Below are positions 10,722 through 21,939 of a stretch of 64,000 bases of DNA, one piece after another. Both the position numbers and the translations under genes were made by a program. The stretch is taken from assembly GCF_010093535.1 (NCBI RefSeq), contig NW_022985170.1, positions 1,531,278 to 1,595,277 on the forward strand, written 5' to 3'. The DNA is from Lindgomyces ingoldianus (Eukaryota > Ascomycota > Dothideomycetes > Pleosporales > Lindgomycetaceae). Under the pieces are notes generated by a model. That model was not told the DNA's origin. It ran no database searches and saw only the letters and a program-made list of their open reading frames with translations. Numbering within the stretch: the stretch's first letter is position 1; every line of letters starts with the position of its first letter.

Positions 10722-10959
10722 CGAACCCTATACTGTCATGGTTGGCGCTTGGTTGTTGGCGTTTGGTGGGAATGCCGTTCATCAATTCGAATTTGGAAGA
10801 TACCCAAAAATATCTATAGCCAAAAAGATGTTCCTCCTCAACTCCGTGATTTGTACATCTAATCTTAACACCGCGGTGTACAGGCTTGGAGATTAGTTAT
10901 GATACAAAGAGCAGAACAGAGCCTGCTCCTGGGTCCTTAGTCATGTCGCTTTCAACGTC

Positions 10960-11824
10960 TTATTCGTCCTTAGATCCACCAAATGCCCAGCCCAGCCAGC
11001 CTTTGCTCACTTTCTGTGCGTCGCTAGCTACATTCGCAGCAGCTTGATCTAATGACCCACCGACCGGGGATTGCGTTGAAGCATTTGCCCTCGCTTCCTG
11101 TACTGCCTGGGTGACCCCTAGATTCTGCCCGGCCTCCTGCTCTCGCTTGAGTTCAAGTACAGTTTTCTTCCTCTGCTCTTTCAATTCCTTATCTTCCTTC
11201 CATTCACCGTGTAGGAACCACAGCAATTTTTTCCCAACGCCTCTTTCGGCCTTTTTCCTTTCCATGGCCTCTTCCTCTTCCCGAATGCCCTCGACTAACG
11301 CCGACTGCGCCGGTGTTGCGATTCCTTGTAGGACTGCCGACCGTGCCAGCTCTAGAATCCTGGCTTGCTCTTTTTCTTGTTGTTCATAGAATATTGCACG
11401 TTTCCGGCGGTTGTAAACGATCATGTCTCCTATTGAAAACACGGCCAGGACACCAACGCAGCCTACAACACGTTAGAGAAATGGTAGTTGTACAATTTTG
11501 TAACAGCAGATTTACGCCAAAGAGAACATTGTGGAATTGAAACAGCGTACCCGTAGCGAATATTATCCCATACACAGTAAACCTATGCGCCGCATCCGCT
11601 GCCATTCTTCCGTAGAAGTATGCCATATCCCACTTTGTCACTTGTGCCATCTTCGCTCTATTGGCCGCCTCTCGCAAACGCTTAACTTTCTGTTGGGGTG
11701 TTTCATTTTTCGGAGCCGGGTCTGCAAATTGGAGAGTTGTGGATCGACCGCCGGGTTTGGTATGTGCCCACACTCCTGTTGATGTGAAGCGGGTGGCATC
11801 TTTGGCAGATTTCCCACCAGCCAT
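10960..11824 (-). CDS. Mitochondrial COX14-type cytochrome c oxidase assembly protein
   Basis: Two exons on the minus strand: 11824-11551 and 11462-10960, giving 258 aa. The intron 11463-11550 runs from GTACGC to TCTAAC...TTGTAG. The join restores HRFTVYGIIFATG followed by CVGVLAVFSIGDMIVYNRRK, the single membrane helix and the basic segment typical of fungal proteins carrying the cytochrome oxidase c assembly (COX14) domain. Upstream lies the conserved TPQQKVKRLREAANRAK helix; downstream a long charged coiled coil and a Gly/Trp tail (GWLGWAFGGS). The role in complex IV assembly follows from the family label and was not shown for this longer fungal form. Confidence 0.82.
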
Positions 11825-12301
11825 TATGGAATTGTGGATTAGAGAGGGGGGGAGCGGAGGGGGGAGGGGCGGACGTGGAGCAGGTCGACTGAGCAAAAGT
11901 TGAAGATGCGGAGAATGCCGCCGTCAGCATGAGGGAGCTGCCGGGTCGGGCATTCTTTTCTCCAAGTCCGCTTCACTTCGTCTCATCTTCAACATTGTGA
12001 CAGCTAAAGTCTATGGTCGCCACAGTCACCATTATATCTTGAACTCAGGGCTCACTTTGAGCCTGTTGGAAATCCCAGGAGTCGACTTTTGTGGAGGGTT
12101 CAAACAACCTTTGGCTGTGACCTTTCACGGGGTGCTTTTACCGCATTTCTTCCGCACAGAGAGGACGCCATGTACTTTGTACCAGCTTTTCATCGATGAC
12201 CGCGCGGTTGAAGCTGGCTCCTTTCCCGCTTCTCTTTCGAGTTCTCGACACATTGCATTGACACCACATTGACACCACAAATCCTTGAAGTTGGATCAAG
12301 G
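11825..12301. other. Divergent promoter between the COX14-type and DUF2458 genes
   Basis: 477 bp separating the two divergent starts. No open frame with protein-like features and no clear repeat is seen. Confidence 0.5.
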
Positions 12302-13261
12302 ATGGCGGCACCAGCCGGTGGAGCCAATCTAGAGGACATCCTAAGGACTCTAGCCAGTTTGACTTCGAACCAAAATACTACACAGCAGCCACAGCCTGTT
12401 GCTCACACGTCATCGTTTTCTACCTGGCCTGAACCTGCTTCTCAACAGCATGCAGTCAGCCAAGACATTGGATTCTACATCAATAGTACTTCGCTAGACC
12501 CGAGATTGAATGGCCGTCCCCTCCCCCAACAGTATGAAACCCCGAAACCCCGAGCGCCTATCATCAATCCTGCTACCATTATTGAGTGGAAGTTCGCCAT
12601 CCGCTGCGTCACCAAGATTGGCCAACAGAATCCAGGTTTTGCCCAATCCATTCAAAAGGCATGTTTACACACAATTATTTCTCATTTGCCTGATACTGAC
12701 TAGTCTGTGCAGCTGATCAAGAACCAAGAGCAAAGCGTCAAGGGCTGGTGTGTTTCCTCGTACTCAACAAAGCTATTTCATTAATGGAAAGTAGGGGCCT
12801 TGGCCGGGAGCGCCTGATCGAGGAGCAAACGAAAAAAAGGGAGAACGAGCAGACAAACAGGGCAGTCTTGTATGTGCCCTTTTCTTCAACCTACATCAGC
12901 CCTCTTGTTCTGACACTAGATTTTGCACTTCAGGTCTCTTCCAGGAATGCTTGATGGCGTTGCACCACTTCGTGTAAGTGCGCCACACCCATGTCAGAGC
13001 CATACTAATGAACATTAGACACCTGAGTGCGATCAAGAAGAGCTCGATCACTATGATCGCAAAGTTTATCGGGCCTATCAAGCGATGGTTACACACCACT
13101 CGAGTGAACTCAAACAACTCGGCGTTCCCTTCTTCGGCGTTAGGCCGGACCTGATTCTTCCGGATGGTGCCGACCCCAAGCCCGAGATGATCACCAAGAA
13201 AGAACTTTTGGCATTGCAGCGGAAGATGTTGAAGCACCTCAAGGACATGTACGGGGAGTAA
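12302..13261 (+). CDS. DUF2458-family protein
   Basis: Five exons: 12302-12658, 12713-12747, 12795-12869, 12934-12973, 13019-13261, giving 249 aa. The N-terminus starts with LEDILRTLASLTS, a Gln/Pro-rich linker follows, and INPATIIEWKFAIRCVTKI is the family hallmark. The small exons restore LIKNQEQSVKGW, then GRERLIEEQTKKRENE and LSLPGMLDGVAPLR. The last exon gives HYDRKVYRAYQAMVTHHSSE and LKQLGVPFFG, ending in a helix. The first intron (12659-12712) appears to start with GC rather than GT (AAG|GCATGT), with branch CTGAC and acceptor TGCAG; the alternative GT three bases on breaks the frame. The family is fungal and of unknown function. Confidence 0.85.
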
Positions 13262-14341
13262 AGTGTCCCGTCGGAACCTTTAAAGCACTAGTTAGAGTTA
13301 AGCATAAGTGGGTTGAATGGATAGTAAGCCTTTTACGAATATACCCCCATATTGGCGTGGGTGTAATATACTTATTTCCACCCTAGTGGCCATAGATTCA
13401 ACTTGTGCTCAGGTTCTAATTCACTATCAACTCTAATTCAGAGTTTGTCAAAGAGGAATCTATATTAAGTTAATCAGATGTCATGACTAGAGACGACGAA
13501 GAGACAAGGGACAATCTACCGTTTCCTTGCTGTCATGATGGAGTTAGTCGGGTACGTATCTTTGGTTGTCTTCAATCCCACTACTAACTTGAACCTCAGG
13601 AACGGTTCTTTCGTATGCTTAAAAAATTGCTCAATGGTGAAGCTACAAGTTAATCCCTTTTCCACTACCTAACGTTTTTGCTCAGATAGTCTGGCATCAG
13701 TTCAGACACCGGGCCAGCAGATGGCGAGTCTCTTCGAAGATGTAGTCTAGAGACTACGAGGTATACGAATCTTATTTCATTAGTTATGGCGGTCTGCTCA
13801 ACGCAACAGTCAGAGTACTTCAACCCTCCCCCGGCTTGCGCAGTGGGCGGGGTCGCTAATGTACAGGGGCCAAATATCGACACCATTGGAGCGGGAAGTC
13901 TTCCAAGTTACTCCAGCTCATCTTAGAACCAGCTCGCTGGCACCCTTGTGAACCGTGACATGAGGTTCACACACTCGGATACTGCAGCCGAGGCGACACC
14001 GTTCGGTGATAATAATCATAATCACCTCGATCCTTCACCCTCGTAATTTTCACCCATAGAGACCAGGCAGAAGCGAGCTCGTTGCCTGGCCGCACCGCTT
14101 GTTTGGCTCGAAATTTTGAGGCCCCATCACACCGCCGCCAAGACCCTAGCGTCAACACAAAAGGTCTCATTGCCACCCTCTGCTGTCCTTTTCTCCTCTA
14201 CTACAACCCTCTTTTTCTCTCTGGTCACATACATTCCTTTAAAAACTCTTTTCTGTTTCCCTACGTTCCTTTAGTCGCACGACCGGTGGTCCCACCTCTC
14301 ATTTCAATACTTCCTTTCTTCACAATTGTCACTTAGACGCA
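13262..14341. other. Intergenic
   Basis: About 1.1 kb between the DUF2458 gene and the surface-protein gene. No convincing gene; only short frames. The last 200 bp are pyrimidine-rich, as is common in fungal 5' leaders. Confidence 0.5.
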
Positions 14342-16399
14342 ATGTGTTGCTCCAAGGTCGGCCTTGTTGCTCTGGCCCTAGCGCTGGGCTTCAGTGGTGG
14401 TGGTGGTGGTGGTGGCCATGGCCTGTTCGCACGTGCTGAAGAAGTTGATGGCGAGTTACCTGCTAGCCATAACTGTTATTATCCGCTCACGACGCTCTAG
14501 TGAAAGACTTGATGAGGTTCAATTATCCCACGGGCCCTGTGAACTGGAACACGTCCGGTAAGCAACACAACATCGATATCCTAGCATACGTTAACACTGC
14601 TTAGCTGCATCGACTCACGTGTCGTCTGTTTTAGTTACGGTCTCGTCGACCATCTTGTCAATGTCAACGGCCACAGACGCTATCCCAACTTCTTTCCATT
14701 TGACCGCAAATCCATCATCCTCTGCTAGCGGCTCTGTCATTCACCCCTCATATGGTGCGAGCAGCAGTCTTTCTACAGTTACAGATGCCATCCCAACCTC
14801 GTTCCTGGTTCCTACCAATATGTCATCCTCGGTCAGTGTTAATACTCACCCTTCTTACAACTTGGCGAGTAGTGGTGTCTCAGCCGTTACGGATGCCATT
14901 CCAACCTCGTTCGCCATTCTCACTGACAGCTCGACCTCCGTTGGCGTCTCTGTCACTTACCCAACCTACGGTGCGGCAAACAGTTCTCTGTTAACAACTA
15001 CGGATGCGATTCCTACATCATTCCCATTGACTACCAATATCCCGTCCTTGGCCCGACTGAACAGTACTCATCCACCCTGTGGTGCAAAACCCAGCGCCCT
15101 TTCAACGGTTACAGATGTGGTTCCAACTTCAATGCCAATATCCGTCAATGCCTCTTCCGCTGTCAGTTCGATAACCTCCAGCTTCCATGCTCTTACATGG
15201 TCATTCCTATCATTCAACACATCTTCGAATATAGGAGTCGCGACTGGCAACGGTAGCACTATCTCAACTCCATATTGTAAGTATGAAGTTCGACGAATAT
15301 AAGAATGTACCCATTTTGACGCTTCGCAGCAGCCATACCCTCAAAGACTTACCCAACAGTGCTCACCACCATGAACGGTACCACGGTGACTGAGACCAAG
15401 ACTGTCTATAGCAAACCCAGCGACTCCTCGGTGATGCTTTCATTTACATCGAGCTCTTCTCATGTCACTACGATTAAACAGACGTCTACGTATGCCATCC
15501 ATGTGAGTAAGACCATCGCGTCCGCGCCCTCCCATGCCCTGGCTTCGGCCTTGCCCACGCCTGTTCTGTCTTCGAAGTCGTCGGAGATAGCTATTCCCCA
15601 GGGTGTTTCATCGACTCCATCCGTAGTTGCGGCCCCTTCCCAGCCATCGCTCGATTCGTGCCCTATTATTTGCAAGCCCACTGTTTGTACCGATAATGTG
15701 GTGCTGCGAGGCACGCCGACTCTTCTGGTCTACCTGTGTTCCGGGACCAAGGCGCCGCACGGCGAGTCAACACCGGCTAGTGTCGCGATGGCAAGCAGCT
15801 CCTCGACTGTAGGCAGGTCGACAATGTGGTTTAGCTCTACGCCGATAGGTAGCTCGGAGATTGGATCTAGTTCCACGTTAGGAATCAGCTCTGCAATGCC
15901 AAGCAGCTCAAAGGTCCACTCAACCGTATTTGTTACTGTTACGGAAATCACGACTGTCACTCCCGTCTCGACGACCATCGCGACCCCGACGTCTATGGAA
16001 CTCACGACAACCATCACTCACCACCTCACAAGCACGCTGTTTAAGACACACACTATCTTCCCCCATCCAACTTCAATTCCATCGGGAGTCTTCTGGACTG
16101 GCTTCCCTAGCGGTTATTTTCCCACGCACCCTGCCGGACTCTCTGGTACTTACTCTGTCAATTCTGCTAGGATCGCTGCACGCAATGTTCTCACCGTCAC
16201 CGTGACGGCTCCGCCGTCGACCGTTTTTGAGAACATCACAGCGACGCCTACTCATCCCGTATCGGTTAGTACCGACAACGTTATGGGTCCGAGCGTCACT
16301 GTGACGCAGAATATGAAGAAGGGGGATGCCGCGGAGATTGCCGAAGTCTCTGTCATAGCCTTCTGCATGGTGATTCTGGCTGCTGTGCTTCTTCTCTGA
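14342..16399 (+). CDS. Mucin-like surface protein, Ser/Thr-rich, repeat-containing, probably GPI-anchored
   Basis: Proposed exons: 14342-14432, 14501-14557, 14605-15276, 15330-16399, giving 629 aa; the total closes exactly in frame. The last two introns are clear; the first (14433-14500) is less certain. The N-terminus MCCSKVGLVALALALGFSGG looks like a signal peptide followed by a Gly run. Residues about 70-220 hold five copies of a roughly 37-residue unit marked by TDAIPTSF (the last is TDVVPTSM). A central region has a few Cys (CPIICKPTVC), and long Ser/Thr-rich stretches follow (TVFVTVTEITTVTPV). The C-terminus is hydrophobic (VSVIAFCMVILAAVLLL) after a small-residue and charged stretch, as for a GPI signal. 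A cell-wall protein or adhesin is likely; no enzymatic domain is seen. Confidence 0.75.
14664..15140 (+). repeat. Five-copy protein-coding tandem repeat (TDAIPTSF unit)
   Basis: Five copies of an approximately 110-bp unit, each coding T-D-A-I-P-T-S-F (last copy T-D-V-V-P-T-S-M), spaced near 14664, 14782, 14892, 15001 and 15112. The copies differ mainly in the Ser/Thr-rich linker, so the repeat is old or under diversifying change. Confidence 0.8.
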
Positions 16400-19300
16400 C
16401 TCCTTCACATTTCTTTCCGTTCCAAAAGATGATGCCTGGTCATGTACGGTAGCTTCTCAGCTCTGGATAGGGAGGCGCATCATGGTGATTCCTAGGTGGG
16501 CGGTTTCAAAAGGGTTCTTTCTTCTTAACTGCATGAGGAACGAATGGTCTGAGTTCTCTGGTTCGTTCGTTGTTTTTCTTCCATAGCTTCCTTAATCAGG
16601 AATGAATGGTCCCTTCGTCAGTCCATGGCAAGGATGAGTGTACAAACTTCAAAACAACTGGTTCACTCTAGACTTCAAGTAGCATGAAAGCGCCTCCGTC
16701 TTCGCTGGGCTCCCACGACCTCGTACGGCATATTATCACATAATGAACGTGGGAGATAGCTAAAGTGCGGCCTATCTGCTAACCCTCTTGCTAGAATGGG
16801 AATAAGTATTAGCTAAATGCAAATTTCTGCGCTGAATTACTTGTCATGTTCCTTCTTAGGAGACAAGATGTAGTACAGGCAACACCCTCTAAGCCAAAAC
16901 AGGTACAGCCCCAACGCAAGCATCGGCCTTCACCCCTTCGTACGAGCTTGCTCGGCATCATGCAAGCTGTCAAATTTACAACCGCGAGCCGAGCCACACA
17001 AATCTCCAAAATCCCAACATCCCAATCCCCCGGCCTCAAAACCACAAACACCGAAGCTTTTCGGTCTTCAATCGTAGCCACTCGATATGACAAACCCCTT
17101 CCTAACGCATCTGAGTCTCGGTCAAGCCTCGGATCAAAACTGGACGTCGAGGTTTCTTCTCTGCACCTAGCTAGTGCCGTATCCGCATGGACAACGTTCA
17201 GTGGCCCGGTCTGATTAATTTACTGAGACTACGAGGAGAAGATACACAGCCTTGGAATACGCTGCGATATATCCAATTAAGCCATCACCTTTTACCTTGC
17301 CGATCTAGGGCCTTCTGTTCGCGCAAACCGACAGAGATCTAGCACACATTTGAAGAGAATATGGGTTCATGAGTAGCGCTTCTTTTCCATGGCAGTGAGG
17401 TATAGGGCGCAATTCGGACTCGCAAGCCTGAAGAGCGATCATCGGGACTCGCTGATGCTATTAAATACTATATCGTGCTCGCTCCCTCTCCTATCAATTG
17501 CTCATTTTTAGAGTCATGTCACGCTAAAAGTGTTGAGACTGGTGCGGTTGATGAAACGGGTGTGAGGCTAGGGAGCTAGGCCTGAAGGAGAAATCCTTCG
17601 GAGAGCGGAGTGGAGAGTGAAGTAACATAATGTGACCTCACAGAGGTATTTATTTGCGAGACACTTCAAGGTTTAATTCGAAGGTTTGCTTCCGAAAGGA
17701 GAAGTAGAAGAAGAGATCCTAGGCGTGCACTGAACTCAGCGCATATCGAGAGAGCAGCGATCGTTGCACGGGTATGTAGTATCTGCTCGCGTCATCAACA
17801 TGGGGAAAGGAGAATCGTTGTCGTGGTCGCTGTCTGATGAGCCCAGCAATTGCTAAAACCGCCGGCCTCTTGTTTGAGGATGGGTGACTTCGATTCGTGG
17901 GATTATAATCGGCACATAATTATAATTGGCGTCGGTCCCGAAAAAGCAAAACAAGAAAGGTCTTTTATCCGGAATAAGTAGTTTGATACGGGATAGGCAT
18001 GATTCCGTAACCAGGATTACTCATGTCTTTGTATGACTGATCCTCGCTATATTTGAATTGGGTGGGCAACGAGAGTACTAAATTTTGAACAAACTTATGG
18101 AAGTAGGGGCTGTTGCAGTGCATTGAAGATGGTGATGTTGTTATCCTTATCGGGCCCCTGGGAACAAGGTCTTGCATGCTCCGTACATTACATATTGCGA
18201 ATCCCTACTGATTACTCACAGTGTATTGATTTAGATTTCCTCAAATAATAATCAAGACTTTCCCAAATGCAGTAGTGTGTGTGAATGTGAGTGGGTCTGA
18301 CCAAACACTGGAATCCAGGAACGCCGGACTCCCGTGCATACTTGGACATGCAGACGTGCTGGCTTGGTGTTGGGGCTTTGTATTGAGCAAGGCGTTGTTT
18401 GAACCTTCGTTTTGATCATTAAGGTAACAAGATCAGGTATCAAGGGAAAATTTTCAACAGCTCTTTCGTGCGAGATGCGAGAGACGATGTGGCACCGATA
18501 CCCCGACTTTCGCACGAATGAAGGCACACAGAGATCCGGGCATCCGTCTTCGCCTCCCGCGAGCGTTGAAGAGGCACGTATCTCCGTTAAGTGCGAAATA
18601 CCGCCGCTCATTTACTCCAATGGCGAAACTGGGGTCTAAGTTTATGGGTAATAGCTTCGGTGGCAACGTGTATTGCGCGTTTCTAGAAGATGATGTGGTC
18701 ACCTCAATCACATACAACACCACTTACAATTGGAGGTGCGTTAGTCTAATAGCTGACAGCCTTGGCACTTTGGTCTTGTTGTTTGAGTCCGATCTCATCA
18801 GCGGTCTCATCACAAAATTCCGCCATCTCCACATCTTTGATGCTGAGTCCTTTAGGTAATGTGTGGATCACTTACAGTGGCTTCATTGTAGAGATTGTCC
18901 CAAGGTGGGTGGTGCCGTTTAATGTTGCATTCCTAAGCCACTATGCTCATAGAGCACCAGGCTGCGCTGTAGGAAACGTGAACTAACGGGTGAGCCCATC
19001 CTCGAGGTTGCAACAGTCCATGCTGTGAGAGTTGAGACACGGTCTGCTAACTCAGAGGGTTGATTTTCTGAGAAGATGATCGATGGCGATCTGCCATGTG
19101 CTGTACGAAGACTTGATGTCGCATGAGAAGTTTATGTTCTGATGTTTCCGAACTGGGTGGATCGGGCAAACATTGGGATGGGAAGTTTGGGGGAGATTTA
19201 CCCAGCACGATGAACGATCGAGGGGACCCTGGCGCAGCACTGATGCTCATTCGTTCTGGGGTACGGTGTATGCTGGACAGAGTTAAGTTCTGATGTAATC

Positions 19301-20954
19301 ATAGAAGTCCGGTGAGAGAAGGGAGAGGCTTGCAGATCCGTCGTATTGCCTGCAGTTGGAAACACGTACTGGAGCGCCTGAGACTGGCGCATGTACCGAC
19401 GAGGTATTGCAGAGTGTTGTGCCATTCTGTGGTTGGTGGCCATAGGTAGCATGATATTAACCCCATGAAGGGATGTTAGGGTGTGGTGAAGTGAAGTATG
19501 AAAACAGACCAAACGCTGCCAGGCTCAGCCAGCCATGCTCTTCAAGGACTTGATAAGAGATAAAGACGGAGGATTAAACGAAACCAATGGACAAAATTCA
19601 GGAGTGCGACGATTGGGTAGGATACTTGAAGTGCACAAAGGACGTTTGATGGTGCAGTCAGCCACAGGTCCGCCCTGCAGCAGATCCGCCCGAACTTAGG
19701 GCAAGCATGGATCGCATTACCGTCATACGGGGCACCGATTCGTCCGTATTTCTGTTTTGCTCTGCACTCTGTTGTTACGAGGCTGCTCTGACACATCTGG
19801 GAACATTTTGCGAGTTATTGTGCGGGACTCGATAAGATGTCCGTCAATCTGTCTACCGGCTGGCCTGCCAATAGCACCCGCTTAACCATGTCTCTAGCGG
19901 ACGGCTTCCACTGCCGGGGCAATCGAAGAGCGCCTCCAGATATTCCAAATGCGATAGGGTGGGGATTACCTCATCGCGAGCTCCATACCCAATAGAGCAG
20001 AAGTGCCTTTATTGCGGGTTTCACGGAGGGTGCGGATCAGGAACTTGGGCATCCCGTAATCCCTCCTAAATATCTCCTAGGCTGGCTACGCGCTCCTTTG
20101 CGGCCGCACTACTCGACGATAAAGGACATTCACAACACAAAACGGGTACCTCGGAAGAGAGGTCGTGATTTGCTAGGGGCGGGATGCTCGTGTCAAGTAC
20201 AGAGAAAGAACATTGGTAAGCAGGTCAGCTGGGCGCCAGGTACTGAGGAACGAGACTCAGTGAATGCAAAGCAGTACATAATCAAAACGACGCTGGCGCG
20301 CGCCGCCCTCTTGCCGAAGCCAGTAAATGGACACTATAAGCGGGACGCGATCAGGATTGTCGCAATTATTCATTGATACCGTTGAAGCACGCCTGGGTCG
20401 CCCGAGCGCGCGGTGACTGCAGTGATACGCCGTTTTTGTGAGGAGGGCTGGAAATCACCCGACAGCCGAGAGAGGCTTCCGCTCTATTTAAAAGCGCTCG
20501 CTCTCCCCCAAGCCTGACTCAGCTTTTACGAAGCACTCGCTCGACCTCGACCAACCCCCATCGCGAATCCAGGGTGAGTAGTCATCATCCGCACCTCTGC
20601 TTCAAAACCCAGTTGCTCGTGCGAACTGCGCTGCCCTGTCGTCTCCAGGCGTGTGAGCTGTCGCAGCCTCGCCCGCGCACATACAAGATGGCTGTGCTAA
20701 TCGATGTCGCCAGGCACTCTTTCCTTGCCGGCTCGACCGCAGCTACCCATCCTGTCAGCGGCGCGACTTGCGACTTCCTCATCCACATTGCTCAATAATC
20801 GGACGCCACCGCGCGCACCTCTCCAGAATCGCGATCTCTAGCCCTGAAACTGCCCTCGGGCGCGAAGAACGACTGAAGCGGGCTCGGCGCTCCCAAGCTC
20901 GATTTGATGCCGCACGGGTTGCCAACACTGTACCCCTCCATTCGTACATATAAC
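16400..20954. other. Gene-poor 4.5-kb region and leader of the kapC-like gene
   Basis: No open frame in this stretch has recognisable motifs or fungal splice structure that I can join. Short frames occur on both strands (for example 16846-17214 and 19198-19512) but look random. The last 470 bp are probably the promoter and leader of the kapC-like gene. They include a TATA-like TATTTAAA at 20485-20492, a splice-donor-like GGTGAGTA at about 20572 and a 36-codon upstream frame at 20688-20798. A long transcribed leader or a non-coding RNA could occupy part of it, but I cannot show it. Confidence 0.5.
20485..20493 (+). promoter_or_regulatory. TATA-like element upstream of the kapC-like gene
   Basis: TATTTAAAA lies 462 bp before the start codon and is followed by a CT-rich stretch with the look of a transcription start region. 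Motif seen directly; function inferred. Confidence 0.35.
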
Positions 20955-21939
20955 ATGCAACAGCCGGCTCAGGTAAGCTGAGCTCCCCAGCCTGGTACTA
21001 GGAGGCGCTGTTCGCCTGCTGACTCTTCCCAGGAGCACAAGCCCACCATAGAGATGAGTTAGTCAACACGGTCCCGCGACTTCCATGTCATGGAATGCTG
21101 CATTACAGCTGATTACTAACCCCCATCGCGATCTAGGTTTAAGAGAACACCTCCTCGCCGCCGGTGCTGGCCAACCTGCTGCTCCCCAGCCTCTGCCCCA
21201 GCACTCACACCCCGGCGGCAGCCCTCACCAAGCAATTGACCCGGCCATTGCCGGCACCCCGTACCAGATGAGTGCAGGCGACGGTGGTGATGGGCATCTG
21301 AGTGAGGGCAGGAAAGGACGACGCGAGCTCTCCACGTCGAAGCGAGCTGCGCAGAACCGTGCCGCACAGGTATGCCAATCCCAATTAACTAACGTGGCAC
21401 CTTACTAATCCGACCAGCGTGCCTTCCGCCAACGCAAAGAAGAGTACATCAAGCAGCTCAAGGACCAGGTAAAGGAGTTCGAGCAACTATGCGAGCTATA
21501 CAAAACCCTCCAGACCGAGAACTACCAGTTGCGCGACTACATCATCAACCTACAGTCACGTCTGCTCGAGACGCAGGGCGAGATCCCACCGGCTCCAGCC
21601 GGTGTAGACCTCACGCGCTCCCATGGCGAACCCTCGAACCACCCAGTGCCCCAACCGCCTCAACAACCACAGCCAGCTGAGGCTCAACAACAGAGCCCAA
21701 CCAACAACGGAGGTCTTTCGGAGCGACAAATTGGCGAGCTCCAAATGGCTGCCCAGGCAGCCGCGGCGGCGCAACATGGTCCGTCTGACAACAATGGCAA
21801 ACATCACATATCAGATGACTCATTTGTTGCAGGTGAATACCCCAACAAGCACCAGAAAGTCGACGAGTCACCCGCTTCAGGTCAGCAACCTTCGCCAAGC
21901 TATCCCAATTACCAGCCAGTTCCAAATGCTTATAACTAG
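20955..21939 (+). CDS. kapC: bZIP transcription factor, kapC-like (AP-1 family)
   Basis: Four exons: 20955-20972, 21034-21058, 21137-21369, 21418-21939, giving 265 aa. The two tiny first exons give MQQPAQ and EHKPTIEM and join to LREHLLAAGAGQP, matching the N-terminal layout of Aspergillus KapC. The basic region is KRAAQNRAAQRAFRQRKEEY (about residues 84-103), interrupted by an intron after AAQ. The zipper continues through QVKEFEQLCELYKTLQTENY, and the conserved LRDYIINLQSRLLETQGE ends it. The rest is a Pro/Gln/Asn-rich tail. NxxAQxxFR in the basic region places it with Yap/AP-1-type fungal factors that bind TTAC half-sites in the nucleus. The upstream leader is long and contains a small open frame, so translational control is possible. 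Confidence 0.88.

Noticed and set aside
16846..17214. 122-codon frame on the plus strand in the gene-poor region
   Set aside because: No recognisable motif, no conserved composition and an equal-sized frame on the other strand.
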